From assembly GCA_963702525.1 (NCBI GenBank), contig CAVPCY010000018.1, forward strand, positions 28,553 to 92,552: a DNA stretch of 64,000 bases. The letters run 5' to 3'. The position numbers and the translations under genes are program-made. The stretch comes from CAVPCY01 sp963702525. Its GTDB lineage: Bacteria > Actinomycetota > Coriobacteriia > Anaerosomatales > PHET01. This document shows, in pieces, positions 28,916 through 40,498 of this stretch (its first letter is position 1; every line of letters starts with the position of its first letter). Under the pieces are notes generated by a model. It worked only from the letters and a program-made list of their open reading frames with translations, was not told the origin of the DNA and did no database searches.

Positions 28916-30667
28916 CCGACCGTATCACCGGCGCCGAGGCGCTCGTGCGCTGCTTGGAGGCCGAGGGGGTCGACACCGTCTTCGGCTACCCCGGGGGCGT
29001 GGCGCTGCCGATCTTCGACGCGCTCTACGACTCGAAGCAGATCCGCACGATCCTGCCGCGCCACGAGCAAGGCGCGATGCACATGGGAGACGGATACGCC
29101 CGCGCGACGGGCCGCGTCGCCCCGGTCATCGTGACGAGCGGTCCCGGCGCGACCAACACGATCACGGGTCTTGCGAACGCCTACATGGACTCGATCCCCA
29201 TGGTCGTGTTCACCGCGCAGGTCTCCCAGGCGGTGCTGGGAACCGATGCGTTCCAAGAGTCCGACATCACCGGCATCACCCTGCCGATCACCAAGCACAA
29301 CTACCTGCTCACGAACGCGGCCGAGCTGCCGGAGATCGTCAAGGAGGCGTTCCACATCGCCACGACCGGGCGCCCCGGCCCGGTGCTCATCGACATCCCG
29401 GTCGACGTGAGCAAGGGCGAGCTGGACTTCGAGTACCCGGCGCACGTCAACCTGCCGGGCTACAAGCCCACGTTCAAGGGGCACAGCAAGCAGATCAAGC
29501 AGGCGGTCTCGCTGATCTCGAGGGCCCGCAAGCCGCTGCTCTACGTGGGTGGCGGCGTGATCGCTGCGGGCGCGCACAAGGAGCTCAAGGACCTCGCGGA
29601 GCTCATGCAGATCCCGGTCGTCACCACGATGATGGGCAAGGGCGCGTTTCCCGAGGACCACCACCTGTGGATCGGCATGCCCGGCATGCACGGCGCCAAG
29701 TACACCAACTACGCCATCACCGAGACCGACCTGCTCATCGGCGTGGGCGTGCGCTTCGACGACCGCGTGACCGGCAAGCTCTCGGCGTTCGCGAGCAAGG
29801 CCAAGATCATCCACGTCGACGTCGACCCGGCCGAGATCGGCAAGAACAAGGCGGTCGACGTGCCCATCGTGGGCGACGCGAAGAACGTGCTCGCGGGGCT
29901 CGTCGCCGAGCTTCGCAAGACCGGCGCCGAGCCGCGCACCGAGGCGTGGGTGAACCTGGTCGACGAGTGGCGCAAGCAGTTCCCGCTGCACTACGCGCCC
30001 GAGGGCGACGCTGCTGCACCCGCAGTACGTGGTCGAGCGCGTGAGCGCGCTCACCGCCGACCGCGAGACGGTCGTGTGCACCGAGGTCGGGCAGAACCAG
30101 ATGTGGGCGTGCCAGTACTACACGCTGCGCACGCCGCGCTCCTGGGTCTCCTCGGGAGGGCTGGGCACGATGGGCTTCGGCTTCCCGGCGGCCATCGGTG
30201 CGAAGGCCGGCCGGCCCGATGCGCTCGTGCTCGACATCGCGGGCGACGGTTCGTTCCAGATGAACCTGCAGGAGCTCGCCACCGCGAGCATCAACGACCT
30301 GGCGGTCAAGGTCGTCATCCTCAACAACGGCTACCTGGGCATGGTGCGGCAGTGGCAGGAGCTGTTCTACGGGAAGCGCTACGCCTCGAGCGTGCTGCCG
30401 CAGGACTGCCCCGACTTCGTGAAGCTCGCCGAGGCGTACGGATGTCTCGGGCTTCGAGTCACCAAGCCCGACGAGGTCGACGCCGCGCTCAAGGCCGCGT
30501 TCGACTACGAGGGCACCGCGATCGTGGACTGCCGAGTGGTGGGCGAGGAGTGCGTGTACCCGATGGTCGCACCGGGCGGAAGCATCGACGAGATGCTCGG
30601 CGGCGTGCCGGGGTGTCCGGTGTCCGAGATGCTCGACGACGATCTGCTTGAGGAGGTGTGGGAGTGA
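28912..30667 (+). CDS. ilvB: Acetolactate synthase, large (catalytic) subunit (one frameshift)
   Basis: About 584 residues. Joins two pyruvates (or pyruvate and 2-ketobutyrate) using thiamine diphosphate and FAD. Seen: FGYPGGVALPIFDAL, PRHEQGAMHMGDGYARATG with the catalytic glutamate, GVRFDDRVTGKL (FAD region), and after a +1 shift near 30011 the TPP-binding GDGSFQMNLQEL...NN motif followed by GMVRQWQELFY. Starts within the ilvD stop (ATGA) and ends within the ilvN start (TGATG). Confidence 0.96.
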
Positions 30668-31152
30668 TGAAGCACACCCTGTCCGTGGTCGTCGAGAACA
30701 AGCCGGGCGTGCTGACGCGCGTGGCCTCGCTGTTCGCGCGGCGCGGGTTCAACATCGACTCTCTGGCCGTGGGAACGACCGAGGACCCGACGCTGTCCAG
30801 GATCACGATCGTGTGCTCGGCGGCGGACGTCCCGCTCGAGCAGATCACCAAGCAGGTCTACAAGCTCATCAACGTGATCAAGGTCCACGACCTCGACCCG
30901 GCCGACTCGGTCGAACGCGAGCTGGTGCTGTTCAAGATCAACGCGGCACCCGAGCGGCGGCACGAGATCATCGAGATCGCGAACGTCTTCCGAGCCAAGA
31001 TCGTGGACGTCGGCAAGAACTCGGTGACCATCGAGGCGACCGGCGCGACCGACAAGATCGACGCCATGGAGGACCTGTTCAGGGCGTACGGCATCAAGGA
31101 GATGGCGCGAACCGGCAAGATCGCGCTCGCCAGAGGCGGGCGCGAGAGCTAG
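30667..31152 (+). CDS. ilvN: Acetolactate synthase, small (regulatory) subunit
   Basis: 161 residues, intact. N-terminal ACT domain (HTLSVVVENKPGVLTRVASLFARRGFNI, the valine-binding region) and C-terminal domain (KIVDVGKNSVTIEATGATDKI). Confers valine feedback inhibition on the catalytic subunit in this family. ATG 30667 overlaps the ilvB stop; GTG 30658 in the same frame is a weaker alternative because ATG is preceded by GGAGGTGTGGGAG. Confidence 0.95.
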   Translation: MKHTLSVVVENKPGVLTRVASLFARRGFNIDSLAVGTTEDPTLSRITIVCSAADVPLEQITKQVYKLINVIKVHDLDPADSVERELVLFKINAAPERRHEIIEIANVFRAKIVDVGKNSVTIEATGATDKIDAMEDLFRAYGIKEMARTGKIALARGGRES

Positions 31153-31258
31153 CAGGCACACACGCGACGCCGCGACATGCGGGACGGCGTTGCGCGAGGA
31201 GCGGTACGAGGGAACAACCGGTCGGGAGACCGAAGCGAAAGGAAGGCGACACACCACG

Positions 31259-32258
31259 ATGGCGACCATCTACTACGACAGCGACTGCGACCCTTCGATC
31301 ATCAAGGGGCGCAAGGTTGCGATCATCGGGTACGGCAGCCAGGGTCACGCGCACGCGCTCAACCTGCACGACTCGGGCGTGGACGTGCGCGTGGGGCTGC
31401 GCTCCAGCTCGGCGAGCTGGGACAAGGCGCGCGAGGCGGGACTCAAGGTCATGACGGTGCGCGAGGCGGCCGCCGAGGCGGACGTGATCATGATCCTCAC
31501 GCCCGGACGAGACCCAGGCGCACACGTACTACTCGGAGATCCACGAGTCGATGACGCGAGGGCAAGGCGCTCGCGTTCGCCCACGGCTTCAACATCCACT
31601 TCCAGCAGATCGAGCCGCCGGCAGGGCTGCGACGTCATCATGATCGCGCCGAAGGGCCCGGGCCACATGGTCCGCCGGGTCTACACGGAAGGGCTCCGGC
31701 GTGCCCAACCTCATCGCGATCCACAGCGATGCGACCGGGAAGCGCGAAGGACCTCGCGCTCTCCTACGCGTGGGGCATCGGCGGGGCGCGCTCGGGCATC
31801 ATCGAGTCCACCTTCCAAGAGGAGACCGAGACCGATCTGTTCGGCGAGCAGGCGGTGCTCTGCGGCGGTCTGACGCACCTGATCGAGGCGGGCTTCGAGA
31901 CGCTCGTCGAGGCCGGCTACCAGCCCGAGATCGCGTACTTCGAGTGCATGCACGAGGTCAAGCTCATCGTCGACCTGCTCTACGAGGGCGGCATGGCCAA
32001 GATGCGCGACTCGATCTCGAACACCGCCGAGTACGGCGACTACTACACCGGTCCCAACATCGTCACCGACGCCACGCGAGACGCGATGGCCGAGACGCTG
32101 TGGAACATCCAGAACGGCAAGTTCGCGCGCGACTGGATCGCCGAGAACAAGGCCGGCCAGGCGCACTTCAAGGCGATGCGCCGCATCCACGCCGAGTCTC
32201 TGATCGAGGACGTGGGCGGCGAACTGCGCTCATGTTCACCTGGATCAAGCGCGACTAG
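31259..32258 (+). CDS. ilvC: Ketol-acid reductoisomerase (six or more frameshifts)
   Basis: About 331 residues. Isomerises and reduces acetolactate with NAD(P)H. KVAIIGYGSQGHAHALNLHDSG is the dinucleotide-binding start; MIAPKGPGHMVRRVY, LSYAWGIGGARSGIIESTF and VLCGGLTHLIEAGFETL hold the Mg2+/substrate site. Extra single bases are readable near 31505, 31561, 31620, 31695 and 31738, and one base seems missing before the last segment MFTWIKRD. Between shifts the protein is perfectly conserved, so decay is unlikely. Confidence 0.93.
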
Positions 32259-32314
32259 CTCTCGTGCGCTCAGCGCATCGGAGCACGCAAGGACTAGGAC
32301 GGGGAGCGCACACG

Positions 32315-33461
32315 ATGCAGAAGAAGTACCTGATGACGCCGGGGCCGACCCCGGTACCCGCCGAGATAATGCTGGCGATGGCGGCGCCGATGATCCATCA
32401 CCGCACGCCGGACTTCTCGGCAGCGTTCAAGGCGGCCATCGACAACCTCAAGTACGTGTTCCAGACGCAAGGCGACGTGTTGCTGTTCGCCTGCTCGGGC
32501 ACGGGCGTGATGGAGGCCTCGATCGCCAACTGCTTCAGTGCGGGCGACACGGCGATCGTGTGCCGCAACGGCAAGTTCGGCGACCGGCAGAAGCAGATCT
32601 GCGAGACGTACGGCGTCAACGTCGTCGATCTCGCGTACGAGTGGACGCAGGTGGTCGATCCGGCCGACATCGCGACCGCGCTTGCCGAGAACCCCGGGGT
32701 GCGCGGCGTCATCGTCACGCAGTCCGAGACCTCGAGCGGCGTGCTCAACGACGTGCAGGCCATCGGCGCGATCGTGCGCGAGTATCCCGACACGGTGCTC
32801 ATCGTCGACTCGATCACCGGCATCGGCGCCGTGGAGTGCAAGACCGACGAGTGGGGCCTCGACGTCGTGATGACCGGCTCGCAGAAGGGGCTCATGCTTC
32901 CGCCGGGGCTCGCCGCGTGCACGGTGAGCGAGAAGGCGTGGCGCGCCTACGAGCGCTCGAACCTGCCCAAGTACTACTTCGACTGGATGAAGTACAAGAA
33001 GAACGTCGAGAAGGACACCACGCCCTTCACGCCGGCGGTCTCGCTCGTGCTGGGACTGAACCAGGCGCTCGCGATGATCCGCGAGGAAGGCATCAGCAAC
33101 ACCATCGCCCGCCACGGCCGGCTCGCCGAGGCGACCCGCAAGGGCTGCGAGGCGCTCGGCCTGAAGCTGTTCGCTCCGCCTGAAGGGCGCGGCAGCGCGG
33201 TCACGCCGGTCTGGGTGCCCGGAGGGCGTCGACGGCAAGGCGATCGTCAAGACGATGAAGGACAAGTACGGCGTCACCATCGCCGGTGGTCAGGACGACT
33301 ACGCGGGGCGCATCTTCCGCATCGGCCACCTGGGCTACTTCGGCGAGTTCGACATCATCACCACGCTCGCCGCGCTCGAGATGACGCTTGCGGGCCTTGG
33401 CTACGACTTCGAACGCGGAGCGGGCATCAGCGCCGCCGAGTCAGTATTCATGGAAGGGTAG
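32315..33461 (+). CDS. Class V aminotransferase (alanine-glyoxylate/serine-pyruvate type; one frameshift)
   Basis: About 382 residues. PLP fold type I: LMTPGPTPVPAEIMLAM start, CSGTGVMEASIANC, VDSITGIGAVECKTDEW and TGSQKGLMLPPGLA with the PLP lysine. A shift near 33223 precedes KAIVKTMKDKYGVTIAGGQ. It is 7 bp upstream of serA. In archaea and some anaerobes this class V type, rather than SerC, pairs with SerA in serine synthesis, so phosphoserine or serine:pyruvate/glyoxylate transamination is likely. Confidence 0.88.
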
Positions 33462-33468
33462 GGGACTC

Positions 33469-35050
33469 ATGAAGGTACTTGTCGCCGAGAAGATCGCCGA
33501 CTCCGGCATCGAGCTGCTCAAGGGCGAGTTCGACGTCGACGTCCGCACCGACCTCACTCCCGAGCAACTCGTCGCGGAGATACCCGCCTACGACGCCCTG
33601 ATCGTACGCTCGGCCACGCGTGCCACGCGCGAGGTCATCGAGGCGGGCACCAACCTCAAGATCATCGGACGTGCCGGCGTGGGCGTGGACAACGTCGACG
33701 TCGACGCGGCCACCGAGCGCGGCATCATCGTGTGCAACGCCCCCACGTCCAACATCGTGTCGGCCGCCGAGCAGACGATGGCGCTCATGCTCGCGATGGC
33801 GCGCAAGACGCCGCAGGCCAACGCGTCGCATGAAGCAGGGCAAGTGGGAGCGCTCGAAGTTCACCGGCGCCGAGCTCTACGAGAAGACGCTCGCGATCTT
33901 CGGCCTGGGCCGCATCGGCTCGCTCGTGGCCGAGCGTGCGCGCTCCTTCGGCATGAACCTCATCGGCTACGACCCCTACATCTCGGAGAACCGTGCTGCC
34001 GAGATGGGCATCACCGTCTACGAGAAGGTCGACGACATCTTGCCGCTGGCCGACTTCATCACGGTGCACCTGCCCAAGACCAAAGAGACGATCGGGATGT
34101 TCGGCGCCGAGCAGTTCGCCAAGATGCGTGACGGCGTGAGGCTCGTGAACACGGCGCGCGGCGGCATCTACCAGATGGATGCGCTGGCGGACGCTCTCAA
34201 GTCCGGCAAGGTCGCAGGTGCCGCCATCGACGTGTTCGAGGTCGAGCCGTGCACCGACTCGCCACTCATCGGGATCGACAACGCGATCCTCACGCCGCAC
34301 CTGGGCGCCTCCACGAGCGAGGCGCAGGACCGCGCCGGCGAGCAGATCGCCGAGTACGTCGCCGCCGGGCTGGGCGGCCACATGGTGCCCACGGCGGTCA
34401 ACATCGCGCCGGTCCCACCCGAGGTGCTCGAGAAGGTCGGGCCCTACATCCCGCTCGCCGAGGACCTGGGCAGCATGGTCGCGCAGGTGGCCCGAGGCGG
34501 CATCGACTCGCTCGACGTCGAGTTCGTGGGCGCACTTGCCGACGTCGACACGCGCATCGTGCGCACCGCGGTCCTCAAGGGTCTGCTCACGGTCGTGGGC
34601 GCCGAGTCGGTCAACTTCGTGAACGCGGACTTCTACGCCGAGCAGCGCGGAATCGGCGTGACCGAGATCAACCGCCCCGAGACGCACGACTACGTGTCGC
34701 TGATCAGGCTTCGGGCGCACACGCCCAAGGGCCCCATCGAGATCGGTGCGACGCTCGTTGGCAAGAAGGACGAGCCGCGTCTGGTGAGCCTGTACGAGTA
34801 CAACATCGACATGATCCCCACCAAGTACATGGCGTTCTTCGTGTATGAGGACCGCCCGGGCATGATCGGCAAGGTCGGTACGCTTCTGGGTCTGGCCGAC
34901 GTCAACATCGGTTCGATGCAGGTGGGTCGTACGGTGGCAGGCGGTCAGGCGCTCATGGGCATCAACGTCGACACGCCGGTGTCGCGCTCGCTGCTCGACA
35001 AGATCGTGGCCGAGGCCGGCATCAACGACGCGTGGAGCGTCGAGCTGTAG
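33469..35050 (+). CDS. serA: D-3-phosphoglycerate dehydrogenase, long form (one frameshift)
   Basis: About 527 residues with four regions: substrate-binding domain (VLVAEKIADSGIELL), NAD domain (TLAIFGLGRIGSLVAERA), active-site arginine, glutamate and histidine in VNTARGG, DVFEVEPCTDSPL and LTPHLGAST, then an intervening domain and C-terminal ACT domain (MAFFVYEDRPGMIGKVGTLLG) for serine feedback. A +1 shift near 33830 splits NAS/MKQGKWER. First step of serine synthesis from glycerate-3-phosphate. Confidence 0.95.
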
Positions 35051-35052
35051 CG

Positions 35053-36609
35053 ATGACGGCGAAGTCCGCAGCAGCTAGCACCGGCGGCCCAGGCCCCGTC
35101 GCCGCCCGCATCTCAGGCGCGCTCGCTGCGTACGGGTCCGCTCCGCGCGTGGCGCTTCGTGCTGGCGCTGCTCGTCGCCGTGCTCACGTACTGGACGACC
35201 GCCGGCGGGCTGATCACGCTGCTGCCCGGCGCGCAGGTCGCGCTCGTGGTGGGCGTGAGCGCCGCGCTCGTCGCGCCGGAGTGGTGGCTTGCCGCGATCG
35301 CGGCTGGCGTCGCGTGTCTGCTCGGCATCGTGACCGGTCCCGCGAACATGTGGTTCACCGGCCTGCCGTCGCTCTCTGCCCGCAGCGCTCGTGGGCTGGG
35401 CCGCCCTGTCGGCTGCGGTGGCCGCAGGAGTGTGGTGGCTGCTGTCGCGCCGCCACCTCAAGGGGCAGTGGGTGCTCTGGGCGGTCGTCGCGCTGCTCGA
35501 TCGCGAACTTCGCGTGGACGGTGGTCGACGCCGACCGTCAGCCCGGATTCGACCCGCAGACCGGCAGCGCGATCGCGCCGCTCCCGGCGACCCTCGACCG
35601 CGGCAGAGTCCATGAGTTCGTACGGCCCGGACGCGCGCTTCTACCTGATCGTGCATCGCAAGCTGCGCTCGGGAGTGGGCTACTACCAGGCGTCCAGCGA
35701 GGCCTTTCCCGAGATCGACCCGATCGATCAAGGGCCCGAGCGGGCTGCTCAACGTGCGGTTTCCCACGCTCTATCTCGCAGCCGCTGCGTTGCCGTCCGC
35801 CTGGTGGATCGTCGGCGCATACTGGCACTTGCCGCCGCGAGCCGCGGCAGCGGTTCCCGTCTTGCTGAAGGGCGCCGTGCGCGCGCCGCTGGCGATGCCG
35901 GGTGCCGCGGGCGTCCTCACGTACGCGGTACTCCACGCTACAAGCCCGCAGATCCTCTTCGCCGAGGTGTGGGCGGGGATGCTCACGCGTCATCGCCTTC
36001 GCCCTGTTCGCGGCTTCCCTTCGCAGTCCGCGCTGGAGAGGCCTGGTGGTCGCCGCCGCCTGCGTTGCGCTTGCGGCCTTCATGGTTCGCGAATCGTGGG
36101 CTTCGTGCTGCTTGCGGGGCTGGTGGCCACCTTCGTCGGCCGTTCGGACGAGGCACTCACTCAGCGTCCGTTTCGCGCGGCGACGTGGCTGGTCGCGTGT
36201 GCCCTCGGCGCGGCGTTCTGGGTAGTTCACTGGTGGCTGGCGCGCGGCTACTTCACCGGTCTGCCCGGGCAGAGCGTCATTGGCCAGGGCAGCGGAGGAT
36301 TCCTGCTAGCAGGTCTGACGTACAGCACGCAGGCATTCGGCACGTTGGCGCTTGTCCTGGCGGTGCTGGGGCTCGTCGGCCTCGTGCTGCTGCCTCGCCG
36401 GGAGCTGGTGACGTTCGGTGCCATCACCGTGCTGCTGCCCCTGGCTTCATACCTGTACCTCGGCAACGGGCTTGAGAACATCTACGGCGAGATCATCAAC
36501 TACTGGGCGGCTGCGGTCCTGTTCACCGTGTACGCGTGCGTTCCGGCGGCGCTCAGCGTGCTACCAGGCGCTGCGACCGCCTCTGGCGCAGGAAGCGGAG
36601 TCTCGATGA
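35053..36609 (+). CDS. Polytopic membrane protein, tandem copy A (many frameshifts)
   Basis: About 515 residues over several shifts. Starts MTAKSAAASTGGPGP, then ISGALAAYGS, FVLALLVAVLTYWTTAGGL, AALVGWAALSAAVAAGVWWLLSRRHLKGQW and at least eight further helices, with an external segment containing DADRQPGFD and FYLIVHRKLRSGVGYYQA. The layout (helices, external loop with aromatic/charged patch) suggests a GT-C-like glycosyltransferase or other envelope protein, but no catalytic motif is certain. Its probable TGA (36607-36609) overlaps the ATG of copy B. Confidence 0.7.
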
Positions 36610-38177
36610 GCGTGGCGGAGAAGTCCCCTACAGCAGCCCCCGCGGCCCAGCCCTTCGCCGCCCGCATCTCAGGCGCGCTCGCTGCGTACGGGTCCCTCCG
36701 CACGTGGCGCTTCGTGCTGGCGCTGCTCGTCGCCGTGCTCACGTACTGGACGACCGCTGGCGGGCTGATCACGCTGCTACCCGGCGCGCAGGTCGCGCTT
36801 GTGGTGGGCGTGAGCGCGCGCTCGTTGCACCTGAGTGGTGGCTTGCCGCCATCGCGGCTGGCCGTGGCGTGCCTGCTCGGCATCGTGACCGGTCCCGCGA
36901 ACATGTGGTTCACCGGCCTGCCTTCGCTCTTGCCCGCAGCGCTCGTGGGCTGGGCGGCGTTCTCGGCCGGCGTGGCCGCAGGGGTGTGGTGGCTGCTGTC
37001 GCGCCGCCACCTCAAGGGGCAGTGGGTGCTGTGGGCGGTCGTCGCGCTGCTCATCGCGAACTGTCGCGTGGACGGTGATCGACGCCGACCGCCAGCCTGG
37101 ATTCGACCAGGCGACCGGCACGGTGTTCCCGCCGCTTCCAACACGCCTTGACGACCGGTCAGTTGCCGGCGACGGTCCGCAACACCGACGACGCGATGTA
37201 CACGCTCGTCTACCGCAAGATGCGTGCGGGCGAGGACTACTACCGTGCGTTCACCGAGGCGACTCCGGAAGTGGACCCTCGGGTCAAAGGCCTTCCGTCG
37301 GGCCGCTGAACTTCCGTTTCCCGACGCTCTACGTGTTCGCGGCGGCGCTGCCGTCCGCGTGGATGATCATCGGGTCGCTGCTCTTCTTGGCGGTGGCCGC
37401 AGCGGCTCTCGTCCCGATGCTGCTGAAGGGCATCGTTCGTGCTCCGCTCGCGATTCCGGGCGTGGGCGCCGTGCTCGCGTACAGCGTCATGTTCGCCACG
37501 TCGACCCAGATCCTCTACACCGAGGTGTGGGCGGGCCTCCTGTCGCTCATCGCGTTCGCGTTCTTCCGCCGCTCGCTGGAAGGGGATCGTTGGAGGGCGT
37601 ACGTGATCGCGTCGGCGGTGTGCGCCTACTCGCGTTCGCGGTCAGGGAGTGGCCGTCTTCGTCATGCTCGCTGGACTCGGCGCCACGTTCGTCTCGCGCG
37701 GCCCCGAAGCGACCGAACAGCGCCGGTTCCGCGCGGGGGTCTGGCTTGGAGCGCTCGTGGCGGCCAGCGCCTTCATGTTCGTGCACTGGCAGCTCGCCGC
37801 GCCGTTCGGTACTGGCGTACCGGGCCAGGCCACCATCCTCGGCCGGGAGGGCTTCGGTGGCTGCTCGGCGGGTTGAAGTACAGCACGCTCGTCTTCTCGC
37901 CACTGCCATACGTGATTGCCGCTCTCGGCATCATCGGCATCGCGCTGCTTCCCCGGCGCGACCTGCTCGTATTCGGCGCCGTGGCGGTATGGCTGCCGCT
38001 CGTCTGCCTACCTCTATCTCGGCAACGGGAACACGGATCGCTTCACAGGTGAGGCGCTCAACTACTGGGCCGCGACGGTACTGTTCATGGTCTACGCGTG
38101 CATGCCGGTTGCGCTGAGCATCATCCCGGGCGCCTCGGCAGCGGTGCGGAGCAAGACGGGTCGACAAGGCGGGCTGA
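36606..38177 (+). CDS. Polytopic membrane protein, tandem copy B (many frameshifts)
   Basis: About 520 residues. The first 430 bp after the start are almost identical in DNA to copy A (shared RISGALAAYGS, VLTYWTTAGGLITLLPGAQV, LLSRRHLKGQWVLWAVVALL), after which the copies diverge but keep the order: DADRQPGFD loop, YTLVYRKMRAGEDYYRAFTEA, FRFPTLYVFAAALPSAW, then helices to YLYLGNGNTDRF and LNYWAATVLF. End placed at TGA 38175-38177, since the frame is disturbed. Lies just upstream of leuA. Confidence 0.68.
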
Positions 38178-38222
38178 ATCGGCGAGCTATCGGGTACGGG
38201 AGTCAGGGGAAGGGACGAAGAC

Positions 38223-39778
38223 ATGGCAACCGACGCGTCTACATCTTCGACACCACGCTGCGTGACGGCGAGCAGTCGCCGGGCGCCTCGATGAACACCG
38301 AGGAGAAGCTCGAGATCGCCCGGCAGCTCGTGCGACTGGGCGTCGACGTCATCGAGGCCGGCTTCCCGGTCTCGAGCCCGGGCGACTTCGAGAGCGTGCG
38401 GCGCATCGGCGACCGAGGTGGGCGACGCGGCGGTCGTGTGCGGCCTGACGCGCGCCGATCCCCAAGGACATCGAGATGGCCGCCGACGCGCTCGCGACGG
38501 CCAAGCGCCCGCGCATCCACACGGGCATCGGCGTCTCCGAGAGCCACCTGCGCGACAAGCTGCGCATCGACGCGAGGACGCGGCGCTCGAGCGCGCCGTC
38601 GCCGCCGTCAAGCACGCCCGCAACCTCGTCGAGGACGTCGAGTTCTACGCCGAGGACGCCGGCCGAGCCGACCCCGCGTTCCTCTACCGCATGATCGAGG
38701 CGGTCATCTCGGCAGGGGCGACCGTCGTCAACATCCCCGACACCACCGGCTACGCGTATCCCGAGGTGTTCGGCGGGCTGATCGCGCGGCCTGATGGAGA
38801 ACGTGAAGGGCATCGAGAACGTCATCGTCGCGGTGCACTGCCACAACGACCTGGGCATGGCGACCGCCAACGCGCTCGCGGGCGTCTACGCGGGCGCGCG
38901 GCAGGTCGAGTGCACGATCAACGGCATCGGCGAGCGCGCGGGCAACACGGCGATGGAAGAGGTCGTGATGGCGCTCAAGCATGCGCCCCGACGTCTTCGG
39001 CGTGCGACACCGACATCAAGACCCGCGAGATCACGCGCACGAGCCGGCTGGTCTCGAGCATCACCGGCATCAACGTGCAGCCCAACAAGGCGATCGTGGG
39101 CGCGAACGCGTTCGCGCACTCGCAGCGGCATCCACCAGGACGGCGTGCTCAAGGAGCGCTCGCACCTACGAGATCATCGACCCGGACGACGTGGGCGCGG
39201 GCGGCTCGAGCATCGTGCTGACCGCGCGCAGCGGCCGACACGCGCTGCAAGCACCGCCTCGAGGAGCTCGGCTACACGATGCCCGACGAGGAGTTCGAGC
39301 GCGTCCACGAGGCGTTCCTGCAGCTCGCCGACAAGAAGAAGGAGGTCTACGACGAGGACCTCGAGGCGCTGGTGGGGGAGAGCGAGCGCACGCTCAACGA
39401 GGTCTACCACCTCGAGCAGGTCCACTTGACCTGCGGCGAGCCGGGCATCCCCACGGCGACCGTCGAGCTGATCGACCGCCGAGGGCAAGCAGCTCATCGA
39501 CTCGAGCCACGGCACCGGCCCGGTCGACGCGGTCTACAAGGCGATCAACCGCATCGTCGACGTGCCGAACGACCTGACCGAGTTCAGCGTGCAGGCCGTC
39601 ACGCGCGGCATCGACGCGCTCGGCGAGGTCACGATCCGCGTGACGAGCGGCGACGGCCGCGATCTTCACCGGCCGAGGAGCGCACTCCGACATCATCGTG
39701 GCGAGCGCGAAGGCGTACACGAACGCGCTCAACAGGCTGCTGGCCGCGCAGGCGCGCGCGATCGAAGACTCGGTCTAG
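38223..39778 (+). CDS. leuA: 2-isopropylmalate synthase (about ten frameshifts)
   Basis: About 515 residues. Condenses acetyl-CoA with 2-ketoisovalerate, first committed step to leucine. YIFDTTLRDGEQSPGASM, VIEAGFPVSSPGDFE, ATVVNIPDTTGYAYPEVF, VAVHCHNDLGMATANALAG (metal HxH) and CTINGIGERAGNTAMEE are clear, as is the C-terminal regulatory domain (YHLEQVHLTCGEPGIPTATVEL). Extra bases are readable at about 38411, 38470, 38795, 38980, 39006, 39123, 39170, 39248, 39480 and 39661; one or two bases look lost (38233, 38575). Start ATG 38223 follows GGGGAAGGGACG. Confidence 0.93.
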
Positions 39779-39798
39779 AGGCGCGCGACGCCGGCGCG

Positions 39799-40218
39799 TC
39801 AGCGAAGGGACTCCACCAGGTCGGCGAAGGTGGCCGGGGCCAGCACCCGCGGTTCATGCCCGCGGAGTTCGAGCAGGTGGGAGTCTCCCGAGACGATGAT
39901 CTGAGCGCCGCTGCTGGCAGCCAGGGCCAGCAAGTAGTCGTCTCCAGGATCGGCCGAGACGCGCGCAACGCGCAGTGGATCGGGCTCATGAACCGCTACC
40001 CGCTCGAGCCACTCGACGAAGTCGGGCGCCACTCCGGCCGGCAACCGCGTCGCGATCTTGGGACGTCCCAGCACGCTCGTCAGCTCACCGAGCAACCGGG
40101 GGCACACGACTGCATCGAAGAGACCCTCGGATAGCGCTCGAACCAGCCGTGCGGGCGAGCCCTTGTCCGAGAGAAGCGCTGCAACGTAGACGTTGGTGTC
40201 GAGAACCGCGCGGATCAC
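39799..40218 (-). CDS. PIN-domain toxin of a VapBC-like pair
   Basis: 139 residues, intact. RAVLDTNVYVAALLSDKGSP carries the first catalytic aspartate; VSADPGDDYLLALAASSGAQIIVSGDSHLLEL carries the later acidic residues of the PIN RNase site. Mg2+-dependent RNase expected. Starts within the last codons of the antitoxin gene (4-bp overlap), the usual antitoxin-first order. Convergent with leuA. Confidence 0.88.
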   Translation of the reverse strand: MIRAVLDTNVYVAALLSDKGSPARLVRALSEGLFDAVVCPRLLGELTSVLGRPKIATRLPAGVAPDFVEWLERVAVHEPDPLRVARVSADPGDDYLLALAASSGAQIIVSGDSHLLELRGHEPRVLAPATFADLVESLR

Positions 40219-40445
40219 GGAGTGCCGGAGCGGAAGCGGTGAACCTCATCGACGGCGAGCCGGAGCGCCTCTTCCTCGGTCATGTCGGCAGCGGCCCACG
40301 CTCGATCGAGCACCTCCATGCCGAGGTACGCGCGCAGGGCGTCTTCGAGCAGCTCGTAGTCCTTCTTGCCCGTGCGCGCGGCCATGATTCGAGCGCTGCG
40401 CAAGACGTCGTCTTCGATGTACACGGTTGTCTTCTTCCTGACCAT
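40215..40445 (-). CDS. Ribbon-helix-helix antitoxin
   Basis: About 76 residues from ATG 40445 (an in-frame start at 40469 is less likely). KKTTVYIEDDVLRSARIMAARTG is a ribbon-helix-helix DNA-binding N-terminus; the C-terminal EEEALRLAVDEVHRFRSG probably wraps the toxin. Should repress its own promoter through the palindrome immediately upstream. Confidence 0.85.
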   Translation of the reverse strand: MVRKKTTVYIEDDVLRSARIMAARTGKKDYELLEDALRAYLGMEVLDRAWAAADMTEEEALRLAVDEVHRFRSGTP

Positions 40446-40480
40446 ATGTGCACTGTAGCAGGAAGCCATTAATACGCCAA

Positions 40481-40498
40481 GAAGTATAGAAGTACTTC
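40481..40498. promoter_or_regulatory. Probable operator of the toxin-antitoxin pair
   Basis: A 10-bp perfect palindrome GAAGTACTTC (40489-40498) abuts a half-site GAAGTAT (40481-40487), 36-50 bp upstream of the antitoxin start in an unusually AT-rich patch. Ribbon-helix-helix antitoxins bind such short paired sites. Confidence 0.5.

Noticed and set aside
38223..39778. leuA, ilvC and leuC as real pseudogenes
   Set aside because: Conserved residues are perfect between shifts and several such genes would be lost at once; sequence error is simpler.
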